DNA from: Odobenus rosmarus divergens
Taxonomy: Eukaryota > Chordata > Mammalia > Carnivora > Odobenidae
Direction: 5' to 3'
Assembly: GCF_000321225.1 (NCBI RefSeq)
Contig: NW_004450287.1
Coordinates: 2,088,657-2,152,656 of the forward strand
Length of the DNA: 64,000 bases
In this document: positions 57,536 through 64,000 of the stretch, piece by piece
Layout: the number at the start of each line of letters is the position of its first letter
Position numbering within the stretch: the stretch's first letter is position 1
The notes under the pieces: generated by a model
What the model was told of the DNA's origin: nothing
Databases searched by the model: none
The model's input: the letters and a program-made list of their open reading frames with translations, nothing else
Translations under genes and position numbers: made by a program

Positions 57536-57909
57536 AATGATGGAAGAAGAGCTCAACTTCCCTGTGTAGAAGTTAATTAAAATCTGTCTGACCATTCCTA
57601 CATCTGGGAATTTGGGTATCAAGGAAAAGGATATTTATTTTCATTTTCTGGTGGTTTCTCTTTAATACCAACTAACTGGCAGCAGGTTAGAAAGCTCTTG
57701 ATGGTACAGCATTATATCCTTTGGGGCACTGAGTGACAAACAGTGGCAGGGTAATCATGAGAAAAAGAATTTTCGAAGTATGCTTCTGTCCATTTCTACA
57801 GTTTGGTGATTTGAACTTGGTTCAGGATGATGTCAATGTTCAGTCTATTCAGGACTACTGGAAAGGAACTGCAAACGGTACAAAAGGAAAGTTTTCCTAC
57901 CTGAAAACA
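57536..57909. other. Single-copy DNA with a weak exon-like frame
   Basis: A 72-codon frame (57733-57951) contains an acceptor-like TTTCTACAG ending at 57799, followed by an open stretch coding GDLNLVQDDVNVQSIQDYWK, then GTACAA (57878) as a poor donor. I do not recognise the peptide. The frame runs into a SINE at its end. Probably chance. Confidence 0.15.
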
Positions 57910-58133
57910 CAAAGCATACTATGTGTATTATTTTTTTTGCTTTTTTTTTAAGATTTTATTTTTTTATGTAACAGAGAGAGAGCGAGAGAGCGCACAAGCA
58001 AGGGGAGGGGCAGAGGGAGAAACAGACTCCCCACTGAGCAGGGGGCTCAATATGGGGCTCATCCCAGGACCCTGAGATCATGACCTGAGCCGCTTAACCG
58101 GCTGAGCCACCCAGGCGCCCCCAAACATACTAT
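57910..58133 (-). mobile_element. Carnivore SINE, minus strand
   Basis: SINE about 57930-58121: AAGATTTTATTTTTTTATGT, CCCCACTGAGCAGGGGGCTC, GCTGAGCCACCCAGGCGCCC. Duplication CAAAGCATACTAT / CAAACATACTAT (57910, 58122). Confidence 0.93.
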
Positions 58134-59675
58134 TTTTAAAAAACAAAATATTTTTTGTTTGAAAACCAATGTGTCTATCCTGGCATATTTACAATCAACA
58201 GGAAGAACAAGTCAAAAGACTAATATATGCTCTGGGGAAAACAGAAATCATGCTCTATTTCTATAGGGAAATGAGGAGTCTATTCAATGAAAAGGGTATC
58301 AAATGCTCCTGAAGGGAAGGAGGAAGAGTGGTGGAAGAAGAGAGAGATTTCTGAGGTTAAAGGGGCAAGAAGATAAAAGGCTTACCTGATGCAGAAAGAA
58401 AGGCGCTGGCTTTCTCCTTGGCTGTGCATTGCAGTTGTGTACTGTTGTAAGTGCTTGTTAAAATGCTCATGCACTGTCAGGGCATGACTATAAAATAATC
58501 TGCATGAAATTACATGAAAAATGGAAATTGAGGATAAGAATCTTTGCAGTCATTCATTCACAGTTCTCTGTGGTTAGAGGGAAGCTGAGAAGAGAGTGAC
58601 AAAGTTAAAGTCCTAATCATTTCATTATAAGGCCCCAATTTTTTGTCAGTTTCAGATATGTTTTCAGTCCCATTCATTCACTGCAACCCTCAAGGAGCAT
58701 AAGTTTATCTCATCTTGGTGAGGAAAATTAGAATCTGAAAAGCCCGAGGGCTCAGTTTTCGATTATTTCCCTCGTTCCAGGGAGGACATATCTGTTTGGG
58801 TTAAATAACCTGCTGCTAACTAGACAATTACTTGTCATCCTGTTGAAATAAAGAATTGTTCTACATGTGGAATGATAGCACCATATTCCAGTGAAAACCT
58901 GGTTAACCATTCTCGTGGGAAACATACATTTTGTGTGAGAAACCAGCAGGCATCGCCTCCAAACTGACCTTTGACCTCATGGAAAGACTGCTGTTATTCC
59001 AATCCACAAATCAGGACAGGCTGAGCTCTATCAAACATTCCTGCTCATCTGACCTCAAACTTTTGTGGTGGTTTCACTCAATAGGAGGTAAGAGATGAAA
59101 ACATGGCAAGACACAAGTACTTTTCAAACACTCAGCAGAGTCTGAAAAGCTGCATGCCCAGCACAATGTTTATATTTAATTTTTGAGTGTTTACTTGATT
59201 CTTGTATGTAAAGCCTTGACCCTTCAGTGTTGATTTTGGAAGTCATATAAATAGTTCAGATTAGTTCAGATTTCTTCTTGCCATTTGCAGATGTTCATTT
59301 CTGAAGAATTGATGAGGGCATACTTCCTGTGTGTGTTGTAGAGGTTCCTGTTTCGTCTCCTTTCTCCTTGAACTGGAATATTAGACCATGACCCCCGGGT
59401 TTTGTCTTCTTGAGCATGTTGTGCATCTCCTCAGGAGACACTTGATGAACCAAAGGGCATTTACTCCATTTTTGCACAAGTTCTGACAGGGGTTAAAGGA
59501 GAAAGATCTATTTGGAGAAGGTCCTGTTCGGTGCCCAAAAAGCCACACACTGGTTTGCAATGACAAAACACACTGGTTTATGTTGGCTCTACCTTTAATT
59601 GCTTTGAAATATTGAGATAGTCACCAAATATCTTTCAGCTTTTTCACCTGTTATGTGAGCTACATTTCTATCAGA
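58134..59675. other. Single-copy DNA, nothing recognised
   Basis: About 1.5 kb. Two overlapping minus frames (59295-59477, 59381-59566; HQVSPEEMHNMLKKTK, FNPCQNLCKNGVNALW) gave a pseudogene-like impression, but I could not assign them to any protein. Confidence 0.35.
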
Positions 59676-59679
59676 ACAG

Positions 59680-60330
59680 GCTTGGTTTTGCTGAGGTAAC
59701 CAATATGCCCCAAATTTCAACTGTATAGAAGAGCAAAGGTTTTCACATGTCTCTCATGGATTAGCAGGAGATCTTGGGTCTGAGTAGTCAGCCACTTAGC
59801 AATTTAGACTTAGTACTTCATTAAATGCCACCCAAAGCAACCAACACATGCTACTAGTATTCAGTTTTTAAGCCTCTTCCCAAGACCTTGAGTTTATTAA
59901 GTACATCATATGCTTCCAATTTATTTCAGGTAAGGATTTACTAAATGTTTTGCCACTGAAAAACCCAGAATGCCATCCTTTAGGCCTCCACTATAGTTTC
60001 GTTATGAAACACTTCTTGGTTCCTAAACCAAAGCTGTATATTTTAGTATGGTGCTCTACCCTAGTTGTATATACTAATTTCTACATGCTGAGACAGTGAA
60101 TAAGAACCAAAAAAGTTAGTGGCTTTAAAACAACAAAGGCTTATGTCTCACTCAGGGCACATTCCTTTAAGTGCTGGTTGGCCCTTGACTCATTGCAGCC
60201 CTCAAGGATCCAAGCTCAACAAAATGTAACCACTGTGCCAAGCACTTGGTTGCTACTGCACCAGTGAGCAAACAGAACTCTGGAGGGTCTCACACCAGCA
60301 ACGAAACACACAGCCTGAGAGAATCACATG
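59680..60330. mobile_element. Diverged old interspersed repeats, family unresolved
   Basis: Two blocks of common old-repeat type: TAACCAATATGCCCCAAATT, TTCACATGTCTCTCATGGAT (59694-59770) and AGTTAGTGGCTTTAAAACAA, CAAAGGCTTATGTCTCACTC, AGCAAACAGAACTCTGGAGG (60114-60290). Resemble L1M 3'-UTR or LTR-type repeats. Low certainty. Confidence 0.35.
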
Positions 60331-61287
60331 TTCCTTCTCTTCAGAACTCAATGACAAGAAGAAGTACCATTCCCTCCGCGAAGTACTTGTGGGACCAGAC
60401 GGGGCAACTCCCAAATATCTGATGAAAAGCACCGATGGTGATCACAGACTGGTCTCTTCTAGTCATAAAATTACATGATGATATTATTCTGCCTATGGTT
60501 CAAAGAAATCTTTGGGTGACAGCCCTGTGTCACAGAGTGATAATCATTATGCATGCATTAAACAATTTAATATTTAGAGAAATATTCCTGGATCTGTAAA
60601 GGCTGTGTAAGTTTCAGCACCTGAATAAATGAAGATAGCTAATCATGACTCTCACAGAAAGTATGCTAACTCTGTTTGCATTCAGCTCATACCTCCTTAG
60701 TTATTCCTTTTGTACCATGGTTTCTCTGGGACAAACGTAGTCAATTCCAGTGAAACCTGAAGTCAAGGCTAGGAAAGTTACAACATTTTCAGCTCGTTCT
60801 CCTCCATTGTGTTGGCCAGCATTGACAGCAGTGACTTTGTCAGCAGTCAGTTATTCCCCTTACCTCCGTTTCCCAGAAGTTCTGAGGAATTGCTGAGCCA
60901 GCACTCAAGAACAGAGGCGGTTTTGTTTGGCAATAGTGTAAGGTTCACTGATTGATGTTCAACCTGGAAAACACTATACCTTCATTGTGCATAAGTTTGG
61001 AAGCCTATATTTTGAGGCCAAAGATGGCTAGTACAATGGGTAGCTCGGAATACTCTCCAGTTCTGTCATCCCATTGTCCTTGTGCTGCAGGGAAATGGAC
61101 GTGAACAGGAAATGAAATAAAATAAATGTCACATTCTGTGGTTAAACATGCAGATGGTAATAGTTATTAAATTTCAGGTAAAAATAGAAAATTTTTCCCC
61201 AAACGTGCCCCCACAAGCTTGCAGGCAGAGTAATGCGGCTAATCACTTTCAATAGGACAAAATACAGCCTCAGAATGTGGGGAAAGG
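60331..61287. other. Single-copy DNA, nothing recognised
   Basis: About 950 bp; no gene, RNA or repeat recognised. Confidence 0.45.
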
Positions 61288-61330
61288 ATATTCTACCACA
61301 GCCCAGTCACTGTGGGCTGTGGTAGAATAT
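61288..61330. repeat. Perfect 18-bp inverted repeat with 7-nt loop
   Basis: Arm ATATTCTACCACAGCCCA (61288-61305) and its exact reverse complement at 61313-61330, separated by GTCACTG. Pairing stops abruptly at both ends. No T-run follows, so not a terminator. Too short for a typical pre-miRNA. Confidence 0.95.
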
Positions 61331-61467
61331 TTGATGTCCGTGTGGCCATAGCTGTGACCTGTTTTGGAATCTTCAAGTTCCTGAAATCTAACATGTTCCT
61401 GACTTATGATTACATCTCGCAGAAATTTCGTCTTCCAGACTAGGAGTTCTAGAGTCATCTTTGATAG
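61331..61467. other. Single-copy DNA, nothing recognised
   Basis: Short interval between the hairpin and a MIR. The minus frame 61270-61458 spans the hairpin and has no recognisable content. Confidence 0.4.
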
Positions 61468-61590
61468 CCTGGCTCTGCAGCCTTTCAGCTATAGAACCTT
61501 GGGGAATTATTTAATCTCTCTGTGCCTCAGTTTCTCCATAAATAAACATGTTATCAAATCACCTAGTCCATAGTAAGTACCGAAACCAAC
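61468..61590 (+). mobile_element. MIR SINE fragment
   Basis: CCTGGCTCTGCAGCCTTTCA, GAACCTTGGGGAATTATTTA, ATCTCTCTGTGCCTCAGTTT, CTCCATAAATAAACATG, TCCATAGTAAGTACC in MIR order. Confidence 0.85.
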
Positions 61591-62937
61591 TTAGCTTGTG
61601 GGTTTGGAAATCATCAGTTTCTGAGAAATATGATAATATCCAGGGCAACATCACTTTTATATCGTGAATAAAGAAAGTTCTCAAAGTTTATTAATTTAAA
61701 GATGTCCTTGGAACAGATAACAGCTCCTCCAGAGTTTTTTGCAAAGGTTTGACTTTAAAAGTCTCAACATATTTCTGTGTTCCGAAACTTAGAAGGTGTG
61801 ATCACAAAGAGTCAATTTCAGAATTCTCTGTATCCCAGAATATTCTAAAACATGGAGGTCATGTTTCAAATACTTCTCAATATTTTTCTCACCCTTCTTT
61901 AGGAGAAAAGAATTTTCTATTACTGAAGAGCTGCCCTCAACATTGAAACAACTCTTCCTAATGAAGCCTAATCTGAGAATGCAGTCTTAGACCCTTTTCC
62001 AGCTCTTATAAAGTAACTCCATGATTGAATCGGAGATATCTCTCTTTCCAAGACATAATCCGTTATTGTATTTTTGGAAATACCCATAGAATTCCAGGAA
62101 GAATAGAAGACTGGGGTGGGGAAGCAATTTGAACTTAAAATCAAGTAAACTCTTCTATTTAAAATTTTGTAAAAGATATATAAGAGAATCCTGTGTAGGC
62201 ATATTACTTGGAATGTAGATTTGGCAGCTGTGATAAAGAAGGTGGACATTTAATATTAATTCATGTTAAAGTCTAAGCCGCACGGCAGTTTTCTCCACAA
62301 AGTCAGCAAGGGGTGCCAGGTCCCTTCATCTCCTGGTTCTTTATCTGTAAGATCTTGCCCTCATCACTATGGTATAAAACAACTCACAGCCGAGTCCTCA
62401 TTCCAGACACCAGGAAAGAGTTAAAGAAAAGGGAAGTCACACCCGTTCTTTTAATGATGTGTCCCCTTCAGAGAAGATGGGCCATTCTCACTCCACCCCA
62501 TTGGCCCTCACTTGGTCACGTGGCCATGGAAACGGGCAAATGTTATCTTTATCCTTGCAGATCAAGTGCCCAAACTAGGAACTGAAAGAAAAGAATAGAT
62601 ACTGGAGGAAAAGGAATAGCCTCTGCATGGGTAGGAGACTCAGATGCTAGAGCAGAAGCCCTATATGCATCTGATATCCGCAGTATTTTATGAATTACTC
62701 CTTGTATATGTGTGTGCATTATGAATTAGGAATTCAGGAATTCTTGATCAGGAATAACTTGATCCCCTCTGAGGAATCACCTAAGCTGTGTCTAAACCTC
62801 AAAGTTTATTAATTTGAGGTTTGCAAAATGGGGCAATCACATTAACTACAAAAAGGCTCAAGAAATATTTGTTGACTTGATGAATCTGAAATCAGAATTT
62901 AAAAATAAGTGAAATAATCTTTAAAACCAACTCAGTG
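61591..62937. other. Single-copy DNA, nothing recognised
   Basis: About 1.3 kb. Frames 61749-61946, 61968-62249 and 62313-62585 have no recognisable domains. Confidence 0.45.
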
Positions 62938-63172
62938 GGGCACCTGGGTGGCTCAGTCAGTTAGGCACCTGCCTCTTGATTTCAGCTCAGGTCATGACGT
63001 CAGGGTCATGAGATGGAGCCCTGCCTGGGCTCCTGTGGGACTCTGCTTGAGATTCTCCCTCCCTCTCCCTCTGCCCCTCCCCTCCACATGCTTGTGCGCG
63101 CGCTCTCTCTCTCGCTCACTCACTCTCACTCTCAAATAAATAAATGAATAAAATCTTAAAAAAAAAAAAAAC
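62938..63172 (+). mobile_element. Carnivore SINE (head-to-head partner 1)
   Basis: GGGGCACCTGGGTGGCTCAG, GAGATTCTCCCTCCCTCTCC, GCGCGCGCTCTCTCTCTCGC, AAATAAATGAATAAAATCTT, then A13. Plus orientation. Confidence 0.95.
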
Positions 63173-63182
63173 TCAACCATGG

Positions 63183-63346
63183 AGTTAACATTATTTTTGT
63201 TTTTAAAGTAGGCTCCACACCAGGCAGCGTGAAGCCCTAAGCAGGCCTTGAACTCACAGCCCTGAGATGGAGACCTGAGCTGAGATCAAGAGTCAGTCAC
63301 TTAACCGATTGAGCCAGGCAGGTGCCCCAAGTTAACATTATTTTTG
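63183..63346 (-). mobile_element. Short-form SINE, minus strand, perfect duplication
   Basis: Body 63200-63329, about 130 bp: TAGGCTCCACACCAGGCAGC, CCTTGAACTCACAGCCCTGA, GAGATCAAGAGTCAGTC, GAGCCAGGCAGGTGCCCC. Perfect 17-bp duplication AGTTAACATTATTTTTG at 63183-63199 and 63330-63346. Lacks the CT-rich tract and AATAAA tail, ending only in a few A residues. Confidence 0.95.
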
Positions 63347-63674
63347 AAAATAGTTGATTTTTTTTTTATTGCTTATAACCAGTGGTTAAAAATGGAATGT
63401 TTTCTTCTTTACCAATACCTGTATCCCTTGGAGAAAGGTGCCTGTTTCCATTTTAAAGTTAGATTTCAGAATCAAAGGGACTATTTATTTCTCAAATTCA
63501 GGAAATGCTTCTCAGGCTATAACAGTCATGTTGTATGATAGTGTGTATGTGTAGGTAAAAGAAAGTTTGATGAAAAATTTGGGTTTGGTTTAAAGAATAG
63601 TAAAGAAAGTGAAGCCAGAAAATCTTTAAAGCCTTGATATTAGGACTAAACAAATAAGGAAAAGTCAAATGTCC
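63347..63674. other. Single-copy DNA, nothing recognised
   Basis: Frames 63344-63538 and 63498-63680 overlap on opposite strands and are not recognisable. Confidence 0.4.
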
Positions 63675-64000
63675 ATTCACTCATTCAATGTGTATTTATT
63701 GAGCACCTACTTTGCTCTAGACTAGGAGCTGGGTATACAAGGATAATAAAGGTAGACAAGATTCGGGCCCTCAAGGCTTTGCATGCTGCTGGGAGAGACA
63801 GGCAATAAACAAGTAAACACAGCATATGTAATAATGGATAAGAAGATAATGGTAACTACTTATGAAATAAATACATAGTGTATTTTGATAAATAACAGGG
63901 GACATGTACTTTAGATAGAGCAGTTGAGGAAGGTCTGTCTAAGAAGGCAACATTTAAAGAAGAGACCAGGAGGAGAAGCCACCAAACGTGGAAAGAGGAG
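63675..64000 (-). mobile_element. L2 LINE 3' region, minus strand, runs off the window
   Basis: Antisense L2 in order: CACTCATTCAATGTGTATTT, TTGAGCACCTACTTTGCTCT, GAGCTGGGTATACAAGGATA, CAGGCAATAAACAAGTAAAC, CTTTAGATAGAGCAGTTGAG, GAAGGTCTGTCTAAGAAGG. Well preserved for an L2. Confidence 0.85.

Noticed and set aside
59295..59566. Overlapping minus-strand frames suggesting a processed pseudogene
   Set aside because: I could not assign the peptide to any protein, and saw no A tail or flanking duplication.
1..64000. CRISPR array, operon, phage or other prokaryotic system
   Set aside because: No regularly spaced repeats and no bacterial-type coding; the repeats are mammalian SINE, LINE, LTR and DNA transposons.

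Overview
This window looks like non-coding nuclear DNA from a carnivoran mammal, most likely an arctoid caniform (bear, seal or mustelid group). The main evidence is about 23 copies of the tRNA-derived carnivore SINE. Its head reads GGGGCGCCTGGGTGGCTCAG, its body carries GGGATCGAGCCC and CTGCTTCTCCCTCTCC, and it ends in an AATAAATAAAATCTTAAA tail. The bodies resemble the arctoid form more than the dog SINEC_Cf or cat forms; that finer placement rests on memory of the families. There are also LINE-1 3' ends of carnivore type. No bacterial, phage or plasmid features are present.

I find no functional protein-coding gene. Every open frame is under 130 codons. The ones I recognise are decayed LINE-1 ORF2 pieces (16-204, 15491-16315, 53625-54179). 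The window reads as intergenic or deep intronic DNA built from layers of retrotransposons.

Layout. 1-581: LINE-1 3' end. 582-13480: mostly single-copy DNA with SINEs, MIRs, old L1M fragments, a CpG-dense patch (5041-5340) and a U6 snRNA pseudogene (12754-12841). 13480-17268: old L1M ORF2, a MaLR-type LTR, then a 2-kb younger L1. 17269-34830: single-copy DNA with MIR, L2 and hAT fossils, SINEs and an alternating purine/pyrimidine patch containing an NRF1-type motif (22254-22304). 34835-38005: an L1M with ORF1, spacer and 3' end but almost no ORF2 (HAL1-like). 38006-42430: LTR fragments, a MIR and single-copy DNA. 42430-48300: a nest of old L1M interrupted by SINEs, two Tigger-type DNA transposons, an L2 and a 5'-inverted L1. 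48301-52228: single-copy DNA with one SINE. 52229-54420: L1 on the minus strand hosting a well-preserved SINE. 54421-64000: single-copy DNA with microsatellites, MIR, L2 and hAT fossils, a perfect 18-bp hairpin (61288-61330) and a head-to-head SINE pair.

The most distinctive observations are: 29 nt of antisense U6 snRNA 5' end spliced into the tail of a SINE (2754-2782); a separate tailless U6 retropseudogene with an 11-bp target-site duplication; a likely twin-primed L1 inside an older L1; the HAL1-like L1M; and the perfect hairpin. I did not find a convincing undescribed system. Repeat family names come from pattern memory without a database, so clade-level calls (SINE, L1, MIR, L2) are firmer than subfamily names.
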